Shown here one piece after another: positions 11,863 to 23,878 of a stretch of 64,000 bases of DNA. Source of the stretch: Wurfbainia villosa (Eukaryota; Streptophyta; Magnoliopsida; Zingiberales; Zingiberaceae); contig CM045990.1 in the NCBI GenBank assembly GCA_025175895.1, forward strand, positions 60,017,704 through 60,081,703. The letters run 5' to 3'. How positions within the stretch are numbered: the stretch's first letter is position 1; each line of letters begins with the position of its first letter. Both the position numbers and the translations under genes were made by a program. Under the pieces are notes generated by a model, which saw only the letters and a list, made by a program, of their open reading frames with translations, did not search any database and was not told the DNA's origin.

Positions 11863-11996
11863 GTCTTGGCAGCATAAGTCCAAGCATGTAGTCTTGGCGG
11901 CGTAAAGTCCAAGCAGTCCTTGGAAAAGGAAGACCAAAGGAAAGTCTTGGCGGCATAAGTCCAAGCATGTAGTCTTGGCGGCGTAAAGTCCAAGCG
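11863..11996 (+). repeat. Tandem repeat inside LTR of element G
   Basis: Units of GTCTTGGCGGCGTAAAGTCC type with a trailing AAGC occur four times, at about 11863, 11893, 11944 and 11973, as two pairs roughly 80 bp apart. This makes short minus-strand ORFs that are not genes. Confidence 0.75.
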
Positions 11997-12529
11997 TACT
12001 TTGGCAAAGAAGAAACCCAAAGCATGACGAAGGAAGCTTTTTGAAGGCAAGCGCATGGATGGAGTCGTGGACTCGTGAGAAATCCTAGAGGCGCAAGGTC
12101 GATGGAGAAGCTAGAAGGTTAAGTCTAGGCTTAGGTTATGTTTTCAAGTATGAATTAGTCATATTGAGTGTGCCAATGACCGAACATGGTGTCGGTGGGC
12201 CGAATCGCCCTTAAAATACAACATTTGAGGTTGGAAGGTTATATCACCGACTAGGAGTTATCCTAGGCCGAATCGTGACATCGACTCGAACTCACCGCAA
12301 AGATATAAGCCGGCAATGATCACATAACAGAATGGCCCGTAGCCGATCGATCGGCTACGAGCAAGATTACCGAATCGGCCATCGGCCGATCGATAGTCTT
12401 CCCGTTAGCGATGACGACGGCAAATCCCGCAAATCCGGCTGTTCAGAAGCCGTTAGAATCGGCGGCAGTCGACTGATGTATGTCATCAGTCGACTGATAA
12501 ACCTCCAACAGGAAAAAGAGGCTCTTTCC

Positions 12530-12538
12530 TATAAAAAG
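12530..12538 (+). promoter_or_regulatory. TATA box in LTR of element G
   Basis: TATAAAAAG about two thirds into the LTR, the usual place for the U3 promoter. Equivalent boxes sit in the other Sirevirus LTRs. Confidence 0.55.
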
Positions 12539-12896
12539 AGCCCAAGGGGAGCAAGAAGGGGCTAATGCTTATATTCTGATCTTTCTTCTAAGCTCCTACA
12601 AGTTTTCCAAGCTTTCTAAGTGTATTAATCTCCTTTCTCCTCTCAAATCTTCATTGTCATCTTTTGTAAGAAGAGGAGGTATTTGTAAAGAGAAAGCTTC
12701 TTAGTGAAATTGCTTGGGTTGATCCACCTTAAGGATCGCCGTGGAGTAGGAGCGTTATCTCCGAACCACGTAAAGGCTTTGTTAGCATTGTTTTTTGTTT
12801 TTACATATATTATTTGTGTTTGCTTCCGCTAATTACTCTTGTAGAAATGAAAAGCGCTATTCACCCCCCCCTCTAGCTTTCAAACGATCCCTAACA

Positions 12897-13880
12897 CTCA
12901 TAGGTGGAGGACGAAGGATTCGTCAAACGGTTGACAAATACCTCTCCGGAGAAGCGAATTTTGGAGGACTCATTTTTGGATCCGAATTTGGATTCGGATC
13001 GTGATCTTCTCTCGATCACATCGTCTTTAACACGAGGCTAGTAACCCGTACGAAGATGAGGCTCGTGACTTGGTGAAGTCATCCCGAAGATACTCGGTGT
13101 GGATACAGATAGAGACGATTCTAGCGAGGATCATTCCGGTTGATGCCTTTCCCGCTACACGTGATACGTAAGGTATACGTAGTTAAATTTCCTTTTATTG
13201 CAAAATTTAAATTTACGGTTATGTCTACACATGTTGTACTATGCATGCGTGTAATGTGTGTGTTGTAATAAATGTAGATTTATTATTTTTATTCCTTCCG
13301 CTGTGCACATGTTTGCGAAACATGTTCGAACACACACTCGCCGCGGTGCCGGAAACCCAACATAAATATCCTTCGTTGAGGATGAATGATCTATTTAGAT
13401 CATCCAATAACACCTGTGTATACTCTAGGGTTGGTTTACGACTGAGTGTTGATATTGTAGTGACATGGCATCATACAATTATCATTATCGTTGTGATGAT
13501 TGATATATCATCAGCTTAGAGTAAGTAGGATGCAGGTGTATGGAGGATGACAATTTCATACTTAGTATGAATTTTATGAGTTTTGATTAAGTTGTTAGAC
13601 TAATTAATGATTTAGTCGCCATTGGATTTGAGAATCGTGTATCCTGGACACGATTGGATCAGTTGTGGTTGTTGGAGTTGCGTAACCTGGTCACTGTTGA
13701 TTGTGATAGTTGGAGTTGCACACTTGATCACCGTAGATGGTGGTTTGCCATGTATGATTTGGTTACTACTGTAGATGTGGATAGAATGTTTTAGCATTAC
13801 TATACCACAGACTTGTTTGACAAAGGTGATGATGAAAATCATTTAGTCGGAAGCTGGTGAAACCAATTTACAGGACCTAG
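12897..13880. other. Degenerate LTR debris
   Basis: No coding content. A segment ending GGAAACCCAACA at 13362 has the look of the U5 end of another copia LTR (tttccttttattgc, ttccgctgtgcac), but its start is not recognisable. The 13363-13880 part leads into gypsy coding debris. Confidence 0.35.
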
Positions 13881-15178
13881 ATGGCGGTTAACTTTTACAC
13901 GAGTATTAGTTAATCCTTCTAGGGTGGGTAAAAAGGATGTTGTATGCAGATGCATCATTCTAAGGAACGGAACCATTCCAATGCAGTTGAATAAGGTGTA
14001 TCTTATGATTACGACAGTTAAGAAACTACGAGATAGGTTGTCATATCCATGACGTGACTTTAGTAGTTATTATCTGGATTTGTGGATGTATGGAGCAAAA
14101 GTGCTCATTGAATTTAACTAGCTACTGGGTAGCTATTATAGAGTTGCTGGAACGCGAATAGTTGTAACTTGTGAGATTAATCGCTATAGTCTGCCATGCA
14201 CTTACAGAGTGTGTGGAGTGGATTTTGGACGGTAGATGGACTTCTCTTGTGAGAAGATAATTTTCCGCCTCTAATATAGATATGTTTTATGGACACGGAT
14301 CCACTTAAAAAAAAAGAGAGTTGCTACAGGAAGCACTTCATTCGAGATTTTCAATACACCTTGGTGGTACTCGTATGTACCAAGATTTGAAACACTAATA
14401 CTGGTTGGAACGGTATAAAGAGAGGTATAGCAGATTTTGCTGCTTGATGTTTAGTATGCCAGCAGGTGAAGGCTGAACATCAAAAACCTGCTGGATTGCT
14501 CTAGAAAAATTTCGATTCCGGAATGGAAGTGGGAGCAAATCACGATGGATTTTGTTATAGGATTTCCTAAAACCCGTAAAGGACATGATGCGATTTGGGT
14601 GATCGTGAATCATCTAACCGAATCAGTTAACTTTCTACCTATTCGTGGGCCAGATCCGTTTGATCGTCGGGCAGAGTTGTACTGTTGAGGGATTATCAGA
14701 TTGCATAACGTGCCTTTAGGTATTATATCTGCTAGAGACTCGCGATTTACCTCACAATTTTTGGTAGAGTCTGCATCAGACCATTGGCATAGAGCTTCGA
14801 CTTAGTACAATGTTTCATCCATAGACAGATGGACAGTCTGAGCATATGATTCAGACATTGGAGAATCTATTGAGATCCTGTGTCATGGATTTCAGAGACA
14901 GTTAGGAGGACCACGTTCATTCAGTGGAATCTGCCTATAACAAAGAAGAGTTACGTAGACTGGAGGCAAAGTCCTTTAGAAATTTTCAGTTGGGGAATAA
15001 GTATTTTTGCGTGTTTCACCTTCGAAAGGGGTGAAACAATTTGGGTCGCAAGGAGCGATAGTAGTGGAACAAGACCATCCGACTCGTAAAGGTTGGATGA
15101 CAGTATCATATTGATGAGGAGGCTACATGGGAGCTGGAAGATACTATCCGAGCTTGGTACCCTCACCTGTTCACTTGA
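13881..15178 (+). pseudogene. Ty3/gypsy (chromovirus-like) pol remnant
   Basis: Three-frame reading recovers a decayed gypsy polyprotein tail. An RNase H fragment with Q-L-R-N-Y-E-I lies near 13900-14110. An H2C2 zinc-finger region lies near 14360-14480. Integrase has I-P-E-W-K-W-E-Q-I-T-M-D-F-V near 14510 and R-D-S-R-F-T-S-Q-F near 14735. A tail with the C-terminal chromodomain pattern A-T-W-E-L-E-D-T-I-R lies near 15125. Frames change repeatedly and stops are common. The chromodomain points to the Tekay/Del branch of chromoviruses, inferred from motif memory. Confidence 0.75.
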
Positions 15179-15691
15179 GGTATGTGGTCATTTTGAAAAC
15201 TTGCTGAATTAATTTTTCATGTAAGTAGGAAATTTGGGGACCAAATTTTATTAAGTGGGGGAGAATGTAAGATATTGGAAAAAAAATCATGCTAATTAAG
15301 AAATTAGCTTGTGGAATTTTTCAAGAGTTTTTAGAAATTTTTCAGGATTTAAAATGAGTTTAAATCCTAGTCTAGGGGTTAATTGGGTTTATTAATCTAA
15401 CCCTGAGATTAATGGGTTAATAGGTGCTGAGTTAATCTCGAACCTAATCCACGATCCACAAACTTGTTTCCTCTTCTATTCATCCGTTATCTGCCGTTTC
15501 TCCTTCTACTTAATCCCACTCGCAACACCTCCTCTTCCTCTTCACGCCACGACGACTCCTTTTCTCCTTTCTCCCGATCGCCCATTCCTCCTTCTCTTCC
15601 CATTCGCGATCCCTTCCACATCTCTGCCTCCACGCCGCTCGCTGCACTGCTCGCCGCCGCCACGACAGAGAGAGCTACTGCCACCGGAGTA

Positions 15692-15780
15692 GATCTCCAC
15701 CCGATCCAGCCGATCTCCGCCTGATCCAGCCGATCTCCACCCAATCCAGTCAATCTTCGACCGATCAAGCCGATCTCCGT
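15692..15780 (+). repeat. 20-bp tandem repeat
   Basis: About four to five imperfect copies of GATCTCCACCCGATCCAGCC in the gypsy LTR. Confidence 0.8.
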
Positions 15781-17297
15781 CACCCTTGACTAACGCCGAT
15801 GCCTCTTGCCTTTTCGATCGCGGGAGCTTGAGTTCGTCGGCGTTGCTGCCCCTCTCGTCGGTGTACAACGTTAGTCGCCAGCCTTGTTGGGGATATCTGT
15901 CACTCGCCACCGCCGCTCCTTAATCGGTTGATCCCTCTTCTCCTTCATCCTCCACAGCTTCGTCTTCTCCAAATCTAGACGGCAACACCACATGGTTGGC
16001 CTCTCTGACCGCGAGCAACTCCACTGTCACTTGCTTCGCCGTCGACCTGTGATCCCATGTCAGCCACCATCCGCCGGGGGTGTTCTCTTCTTCCTTATCC
16101 AGATCTCTGATGAAGTCGGGTGTTTCTTCTTCCACTGTGTAGCTCAATCGCAACGACCATCAACCTTTACAGCGTCGTTCCCATCAACGATCTTTCGACA
16201 CTGCCACAGCTGAGATCTACCATCGGAGGTGTTGGATTTCCTTCATTTGTGGTTGTTGATCTTCTCTGATTTGGAGGCCAAATCTCTTCATCATGGTTAA
16301 TTTTGGATTATAGGGGTTCCGGTTGTACCCTTGTCATGGTGGAGCAGAGGTGCTGCCACTGCAGCTCTGATGGTTATATTGTATTTTACTGAGTTCCATT
16401 GCAGCTGCTTGGCACCTCGCAACCAATTGTTTCAGTCTTTGCGAGCAATATCAATTACTATGATACAATTGTGTGGTTAAAGGGGGTAAGAGGTATGTGC
16501 TATGGATTGACTATGGGTTGATTCGTTAGTTCCATATTGATCTGTTGGTACAGATTGGACTCACCCAGGTGGATCAAGGTGTTGGATATAGGAAGTTAGA
16601 CTTGGATAATTATGGTGGAATTACAGGGAATATGAGATCAAGAAGATGTGCAAGGAAAGTTAAGCTTGGTAAGTTCATATCTAGATAAGTTATGCACGTT
16701 GTCGTATATGCACTTTTGGGATGATTAAATAGTGTAAGGGAATCGATAGGGATTCATTGCACTGTTGGACTTATAAAGAACTTAGATATGTTCCTTGCTC
16801 TTTCTTGCAGGATTAATTGTGAGAAACTCTTAGACATGGAGATTTATTGGGATATTTTACATATCTGGTGGGTAATTCCTACCCTGGTCAGGTAGTTTTA
16901 ATGCATATAGATTTAGATGCATGATCATCTTATATGATCATGTTACCTTGACTCTGTTCTTATTTACTCTTGCGCTTGATACTTTACCTTTTGCTGTTAA
17001 CTCCATTGATGCTATCATGTTTGATTTTATTATGATTAGGAGTTATATATATATATAGGTGATGTAAGTAACCTAGAATTTGTTTAGTTAAGTGCAAATA
17101 GTAAAGTCCGAATGATAACCTAAGTGTAAATTGGATAAAAAGGTCATCCGTAGGTAGATAATGTCTTGAACCTAGGGTTAATTCTAGTACCCTTAGGTTG
17201 CATGTTTACCATCGACCATGTATTGTGTAAATGGTTAGGTGAATGGTATTCAATGTGTCGTTACAGACGGGTGGTCCTAGCTTGATATAATCAGTTT

Positions 17298-17490
17298 GAG
17301 TACGACTCTCTATAGGATAGAGAGTGCGTCGATTAGTAAGTACGACTCCTTACAGGATAAAGAGTACGTCGATCAGTGAGTACGACTCTCTACAAGATAG
17401 AGAGAGCTATGATCAGTTGAGTATGACTCTCTGTAGAATAGAGAATGTGTGGATTAGATTGTTATTACTCTCTGTAGAATAGAGAGTCTA
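17298..17490 (+). repeat. 40-bp tandem array, each unit a hairpin
   Basis: Five units with starts near 17300, 17340, 17380, 17421 and 17462. Each contains ACTCTCTA, a short loop, and TAGAGAGT or close variants, so every unit can fold into a stem of about eight pairs. Lies at the end of the gypsy LTR. Confidence 0.8.
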
Positions 17491-18553
17491 TGGTGGATGT
17501 CTGTATGTGAGACATTACATTCATGTAATTTGCATGCACGCTGGTGATGTGGTCTCCCTTGTGGTTGAGAGGGTCACTAGTCATCCTGCCTCCACGGTTA
17601 CTCATAAGAGTGAAGGGAGGGGAAACTTCACCTCCCACTTCAACTCGGTCGCTTGTTCATGGCGATCCCTTCTGTAGCGCCCGCCCTTATCTGCTCTCAG
17701 GGCGGCGCTACTTGGGTCTATATATATATTTTTTATTAGCATACTACATATGGATCCGTTCAAAGTCTACATGCTTAAACAGGTTATCATAACTGAAACC
17801 TTCTTTGGCACATGCATCACCTATCTTATTCATCATTAGCATGACCACATATCTTATCTCATTTCATAACATGCATAACGAAAGGATTCGTTCATGAGTT
17901 CTAACATATCGAACCTCTTAAATAAAGGGATACTCATTAAACACAAGTCTTATAAGCGGAAGCAATGTCTTAAATTGTTCTTAGAGCATATAAATATAAG
18001 CAGATAGTGAAGGGTCTTCTTCCACCATGCCACTATCACACACGCACATGGCCCCTCCTGCCACTTCCTCTAGTGCAGACTTCCTTTATCTGCAGTATAT
18101 GGACAACATAAACTATAAGCATATAGCTTAGTAAGATCCTTGCCTACTCACAAAAGCCACGATTTCATCAAACTATTAGAACATGAGCATGCTGGCATAG
18201 AAAATGACCTAAGCATTTCATAGCAACACTAATCAACAACATATCCAGGTAATAGTACAAAAAGAACTAAGCATGGCATAGAATTGTTCATAAGCAGGTT
18301 AAGCATAATTAATCTAAGCAGGGCATACTTTGAACATGAGCATTATAACTGCATAAACTAAGCATGCATGAAAGAACATAATCATAAGCATTTGGTTAAC
18401 TTGAACACAAACATTTGTAATAACATAAACCCTAATCATGCAGAAGGAACATAGTCGCAAGTATTCTTAACCTTACCCTTAACCTTCACCACATCATAAA
18501 TCCTAAACTAGCATAAAGTACATAGTCACCACATACTTAGACTTAACTCTAAA

Positions 18554-18957
18554 CATCATAACTTCATAACATCTAGCATGCATAAAGAACCTAGTTCGTA
18601 AGCATTCAGAGCATTTAACATAAGCATACACAATATCATAAAAGTCTTTTCTTTTCAAAACATATACTTATAAATACTTCAATATCATCATAACTTCATA
18701 ACATCTAGCATGCATAAAGAACCTAGTTAAGTAGCATTGAGCATTTAACATAAGCATACACAATATCATAAAAGTCTTTTCTTTTCAAAACATATACTTA
18801 TAAATACTTCAATATCATCATAACTTCATAACATCTAGCATGCATAAAGAACCTAGTTCGTAAGCATTCAGAGCATTTAACATAAGCATACACAATATCA
18901 TAAAAGTCTTTTCTTTTCAAAACATATACTTATAAATACTTCAATATCATCATAACT
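18554..18957. repeat. ~131-bp tandem repeat in solo LTR P
   Basis: Three nearly identical units starting CATCATAACTTCATAAC at 18554, 18686 and 18816, with a partial fourth at 18948. Confidence 0.9.
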
Positions 18958-19189
18958 TGTTTGGGGGGCCCCAGGTTAAGTACCACATAATGCGCGTTCC
19001 CTAATAGGCTGGGGTAGCGAGCCACCAGTCCTACTAGAGCAAGACCTCTTACGTCTTACCAGGGCAAGACCTCTTACGTCTTCTTGTGTCCCTATGGATT
19101 TGTGGGTACTTAACCTCTTGCAAAGTAAAATACTTAATTCTTTCCTTTTTATTGTCATAATATAAAGAATGCTCTTGATCCCCAACACA

Positions 19190-19375
19190 AAAAGGGAAGC
19201 TTCTTGATTTTATCTTGTCATAAAGAGAGCTCTCCATCTTATCATATCATAAGGAGAGCTCTTGATCCCTACTTGAAAGGGAAGCATCTCCATCTTATCT
19301 TGTCATAAGGAGAGCTCTTGATCCCTACTTGAAAGGGAAGCATCTCCATCTTATCTTATCATAAGGACACATGCA
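19190..19375. repeat. ~58-bp tandem repeat in solo LTR P
   Basis: Units with AAGGAGAGCTCTTGATCCC and a CATCTCCATCTTATC segment, about three copies, the last two almost identical. Confidence 0.8.
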
Positions 19376-19899
19376 TTCATAACGTAAGAGTACCCTAACG
19401 GGGTCCTAAAGCATAAACGTGTTCATCACATAAGCATGTTTCATTGCATCGTAAACACGAAGCATATTTCCTAAGCATATTCATGACATATTAAATCACA
19501 AAACATGTTCTTCACCTAGGCAAATCACAATATTCATGGCACATTACATCATAAACATGTAGCACATTTCCTAGGCATATTCATGGCATATTGAATCATA
19601 AAACATGTTCATCACATGGCCTAATTTCATGGCATACTAATTCATAAACTTGAAGCATATTCCCTAAACATATACATGGCATATTAATTCACACAACATG
19701 TTCATCACCTAAGCATGTTTCATGGCACATTACATCATAACATGAAGCTTATTTCCTAGGCCTATTCAAGGCATATTAAATCATCAAACATGTTCATCAC
19801 ATAGCCTAATTTCATGTTGCATTGAATCATAACATATTCATCACACAAGCATAGTTCATGTCATATTAAAAAAAAAACATACCCATAGCACAACTACAT

Positions 19900-20450
19900 A
19901 TAGGGGTGTTTTCATGAAACCCTAACCCTAAAATCATTGGTTGGCCGAATCTTGTAAGGGCTCAAGCTTAGGTTTTGTCGCCTAAAATTCATTCATAAAG
20001 CATTATAACCTAGCATAGCCTCATTAGGGATATTTTCATGCAACCCTAACCCTAGTTACCTAGGGTGGCAAACCTATAAGGGCTCAACTAGGGTTCTTGT
20101 CACCTAATATTCATTCATGAGCACTACACCTAGCATAGCATCTTTAGGGATATTTTCATGCAACCCTAACCCTAGTTACCTAGGGTGGACGAAACCTATA
20201 AGGGCTCAACTAGGGTTCTTGTCACCTAACCTTCATTCATGAGCATTATAACCTAGCATAGCACCATTAGGGATATTTTCATGCAACCCTAACCCTAGTT
20301 ACCTAGGGTGGACGAAACCTATAAGGGCTCAACTATGGTTCTTGTCACCTAACCTACATTCATTAGCATTATAACCTAGCATAGCATCATTAGGGATATT
20401 TTCATGCAACCCTAACCCTAGTTACCTAGGGTGGCCGAAACCTATAAGGG
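19900..20450. repeat. ~120-bp tandem repeat with CCCTAACCCTA in solo LTR P
   Basis: Units share TTAGGGATATTTTCATGCAA at about 20023, 20143, 20266 and 20390, followed by CCCTAACCCTAGTTACCTAGG. A diverged first unit lies near 19905. Confidence 0.85.
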
Positions 20451-21228
20451 CATCATCTTGGATGGTGGTTACTTAAAGGTCTTACTTGAAACATACCATC
20501 TAAGAACATAACTTTAGAATCAAGTTCATGCAACCCTAACCGAAAATCTTGGGGTTGGCGAACCATATAGGGTCATCTCCTTTGGACTTTGGACTCCTAA
20601 AGGTATCTACTTGAAACATACCACCCATAAAACCTCCCTTAGTAGCATGTTCATGAATCCTAGCCCACGACCTTAGTTGGCCTAAACTTATAAGGCTACA
20701 ATTTCATATTTCTTTCAAGCAACCTAACCTATCAAACTAATACACTGCAGGTGAGGGGAAAACTTACTTCCTTCGCTTTGCTTGAGGAGATGACCTAATG
20801 GAAGTCACCTAGCTCTCTCCTAGCTTGCAAGGGGCTCTCGGCCAAAGGAAGAAGAAGAAGGGCTTAGGTTTCGGTGAGAATGAAGAGAAGAGGAAGAAGG
20901 AAAGAAGAAGTGGCCAAGTGGAACTTCTCTCTTCTTTATAAAGGGGAGGAAGAGAAGTTTCTCTTCTCTTTGTCAAGCCTCTTCATTTACCCTCCTCCCA
21001 TTTATCTATAGGTTCCCCTTTTCCTCTAATGATATGATTCTATTGGGCTCATGGTTAGTGGGTGCATCTATAAGGCTTGGCTATCTCTAGAGGTGGGGGG
21101 TTCAATTCCTAGGCTTTGCATCTCTTTTTGGCTTATTTTCTTTTATTTCTCCAAAAAGGCCTACATAAAGCCTATCATCATAAAGCCAAAAATTCTCGTA
21201 AAATTGCTAGAATTTCACGGGCGTTACA
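20451..21228. other. Remainder of solo LTR P
   Basis: No coding frame. Two diverged repeats around AAGGTCTTACTTGAAACATACC and AAGGTATCTACTTGAAACATACC, then a CTTTATAAAGGG segment near 20934 that could be a TATA region, then the terminal inverted repeat. Confidence 0.5.
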
Positions 21229-22867
21229 CCTTCTACGTCCCCAGATAAAAAAATTTATCCTGGACAAGAGGGATTGCCCAAGCAACCTTGTCATTGTCGT
21301 GCTCATCGATTAGAGTAGTCACTTGAACAAACTTATTGTTCAAGCAACCAACCTCTATTCTACGAATAGCCGCGGAATAGACGATGTACGGATCGTCAAC
21401 TTTTGTGTTTATGTTCGGGGTCCAAGTTATATTAGCCAAAAAACAAAATATATCATTCATATATAAATGAAAAACAATTACAAACATGTAACATATGAAG
21501 ATAGATAAGTGTTATACCTCACGATCTTCTATTTTATGACCTTCCTCCTTTCAGACGTTGTGTGGGCGATGATCTACCAAAAGTTGAAGCTCCTAGATCA
21601 CCAATCTTCCTTCCTTACTCATTCCGAGCAAGAGGAAGAATATAAACAAGACCTTTCTCCTTCCTTTAGCCAACCAACAAGCAACAAGAAAATTGCTTGC
21701 CGCAAGCCAACAAGGAGAAGGAGAAAGATGGATTCCGGCCAATAGCTCCAAGGGAAGACCTTAAGCTATGTTTCCACTGGCCAAAGAGAGGGAGAAGGGA
21801 TCCTTTGGACGGCGGCCAAGGGCTGGAAAGGGCTGCTTGGGCGTCGACCACCTTGAGGAAGAAGAAGATAAGGAATAAGTTTCCTTATTTGGTGCCGCCA
21901 ACTCCAAACCCTAGCTCCAAGCCTCTTGCCGCCAAAAACCCTAATCCTATCTCTAATTGGATTCTTCTTGCTGCCCACCCCATGCCCTCCTTTTATAGAG
22001 TTAGGGATAAGCCTTGTTTTAATCTCCACCATTGGTTCTAGGGATTTAATCTCAACCGTCGGATCTAGAGATTTAATCTCTACCTTTGGATCTAGAGTTT
22101 TGTTTCTATCCATTGGATCTAGAATTCATGAGGTATTAATAGGCTACAATAGGGACCATGAAGAGGAGTTGGATCTTGGCCACCCAATGGATCAATCCCA
22201 CATAAAGTCTGATCCATTAATGATAATCCAATCCACTAAAGGATTATCATTGATCTACCTCACCAACCCCCTTAAGTTAATATGGGCTCCATATATTATA
22301 TGTACATTTTCTCTCCGTGTTTTAGATCTCGAATGTCCGTCGATTAATTAATGTACTGACCATTAATTAATCAACATCTAACTCCATGAGTAGTACCACT
22401 CAACCTTTTCATCATGCCGGACCAAGTCCACCTGCAGGGTTTACATGATGAGCCTTATGAGCTCCTCAAGGGAACATCATCATCCTAATATATAGGACAC
22501 GGTTTCCTCCAATAATCAACGATACGCCATATAAATAATATTATATGGTCTTTTATTATATGTGCCTTTTATTATATCGAGATTAAGAGTATGTACAATA
22601 TAATATCTGAGGTCCGATTCGATTATGTAGCCAGCAATAAATCGAATCACCTCTAAGTCGGTCCTGCTCAATACACACAAAGTGCACTAGTGTGATTCTA
22701 TGGTCAAGACAAACCAATACCAAATCACACTACAACCATTCCAATGGTTTGTCGAAAGCCATCTCGGTTGTGAGTCTTTACTTATACATTACAAGGAGTC
22801 GATAACATTATCTCCCGTGTGACACCACACACCATGTTATCTACAATGTAATGTATTAGACAATATT

Positions 22868-23065
22868 GCATAACCATAAAAATGTAAACAATGATCATGT
22901 GATTCTTATTTCAAAATAAAGATGTTCATACAAAAGATAGACTTTTCAGTATACATCCCTACATATGCATAACCATAAAAAATGTGCAAACAATGATCAT
23001 GTGATTCTTATTTCAAAATAAAGATGTTCATACAAAAGATAGACTTTTCAGTATATATCCCAACA
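22868..23065 (-). repeat. Duplicated LTR terminus in LTR B
   Basis: The segment ending ATACATCCCTACA (22963) recurs as the segment ending ATATATCCCAACA (23065), about 98 bp apart. The two copies end like two different LTR subtypes in this window (TGTAGGG and TGTTGGG). Confidence 0.8.
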
Positions 23066-23878
23066 ATCTCCCACTTATACTAAAAGACTATGTTGTTTTC
23101 AAACTGCCATACATCTGATCCCCATTCCCTCCACATGCCTATCAAAAGCTCTCGCAGGAAGGGCCTTAGTGAAAGGATCTACCAGGTTATCCTCCGATGC
23201 AATCTTGGCCACAACAACTTCTCCTCTCTTTACGATTTCTCATATCAGGTGATACTTGCGCTCTATGTGTTTACTAGCCTTATGGGCTCATGGATCCTTC
23301 GAGTTTGCAACTGCACCACTATTATCACAATAAATTGTGATAGTTCTGGGCAAACCAGAAATCACATCCAAGTCCATCAGAAAGTTCCTGAGCCACACAA
23401 CTTCTTTGGCCGCCTCAGATGTTGCCACATACTCAGCTTCCATGGTGGAGTCCGCCATGCATTTCTTCTTGACACTCTTCCATACAATGGCTCCACCTCA
23501 CAAAGTAAACACAAAACTTGAGGTAGACTTACTGTTATCCCTATATGATTGGAAGTCAAAATCTGTGTAACCCACAGGGAGTAATTGGTCTGCCTTGTAA
23601 ATCAGCATATACTCTCTAGTCCTTTTCAGGTACTTCAATATATGCTTTACTGCAGTCCAATGTCTCTGTCTTGGATTACTCTGATATTTGCTGACCATGC
23701 CCACGGCAAAGCAGAAATCTGGTCTCTTACATAGCATCGCATACATGAGGCTTCCTACCATCAAAGCATAAGGAACCACCTTCATCTCCTCTATCTCCTC
23801 AGATGTTCTAGGACACATCTCCTTAGATAAAGGAACTCCATGCCTGAAAGGTAGAAAACCCTTCTTGGAGTTTTGCAT
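23066..23878 (-). pseudogene. RT C-terminus and RNase H, left arm of composite
   Basis: Minus-strand copia tail beginning at M-Q-N-S-K-K-G-F-L-P-F (23878) and running through R-P-D-F-C-F-A-V-G-M and the RNase H region to a degraded end just before the tract ATAAGTGGGAGAT. A frameshift near 23500 and changed residues show decay. Everything upstream in pol is missing: at 23878 the sequence switches to plus-strand gag. Confidence 0.85.

Larger units (their letters stand above)
4051..12896 (+). mobile_element. Element G: Sirevirus (copia), 5'-truncated by element A
   Basis: Plus-strand order: gag (from within its N-terminal half), protease, integrase, reverse transcriptase, RNase H, an extra ORF, several polypurine tracts and a 3' LTR ending at 12896. 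Known Sirevirus traits are the extra ORF after pol, several AGGGGGAG tracts and CCCCCCTCTAG near the LTR end. The 5' LTR and gag start lie left of the window because element A inserted at 4050/4051. The bases after the LTR are CTCAT, the expected duplication, whose partner is not visible. Pol contains frameshifts and stops. Confidence 0.85.
11700..12896 (+). repeat. 3' LTR of element G
   Basis: 1197 bp, starts TGTTGGTGCAACAATG and ends GATCCCTAACA. It contains a TATA box and CCCCCCCTCTAGC near its end, shared with other Sirevirus LTRs here. It carries one copy of the palindrome ATCAGTCGACTGAT (12485-12498). Confidence 0.85.
15266..17610 (+). repeat. 3' LTR of the gypsy remnant (right end uncertain)
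   Basis: A polypurine tract AAGTGGGGGAGAA (15253-15265) precedes TGTAAGATATTGG, the expected LTR start after a chromodomain pol. The end is not certain: GAGACATTACA (to 17517) is one candidate, and element B begins at 17611. GC-rich ORFs at 15464-16213 on both strands lie inside this LTR and are not supported as genes. Confidence 0.6.
17673..21228. mobile_element. Element P: gypsy-type solo LTR, 3556 bp
   Basis: Ends are TGTAGCGCCCG... and ...CGGGCGTTACA, imperfect inverted repeats with TG/CA. Perfect 5-bp duplication CCTTC at 17668-17672 and 21229-21233. Removing the insert restores LTR B, as judged against LTR A. TGTAACGCCC/GGGCGTTACA ends are common for plant gypsy LTRs. There is no pol, PBS or second LTR, so solo LTR fits best. 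Content is AT-rich with three tandem-repeat blocks. Orientation cannot be fixed. Confidence 0.8.
17611..23065 (-). repeat. LTR B (3' LTR, minus), split by solo LTR P
   Basis: The minus strand starts TGTTGGGATATATACTG at 23065 and reaches CCCTTCA at 17611. The piece 17611-17672 and the piece from 21229 join at CCTTC to match the uninterrupted sequence of LTR A near 2214. Left of 17611 any extension is unclear. Near its start it has a duplicated terminal segment (22868-23065). Confidence 0.75.

Noticed and set aside
15464..16213. GC-rich ORFs on both strands that look like exons of a host gene
   Set aside because: They lie inside the gypsy LTR, overlap on both strands, are partly made of a 20-bp tandem repeat, and show no domain.
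19900..20450. CCCTAACCCTA repeats as interstitial telomere sequence
   Set aside because: The plant telomere unit is CCCTAAA; here the words are part of a 120-bp tandem unit inside a solo LTR.
17673..21228. DNA transposon with terminal inverted repeats
   Set aside because: TG/CA ends, a 5-bp duplication and gypsy-like end sequence fit a solo LTR better; no transposase.
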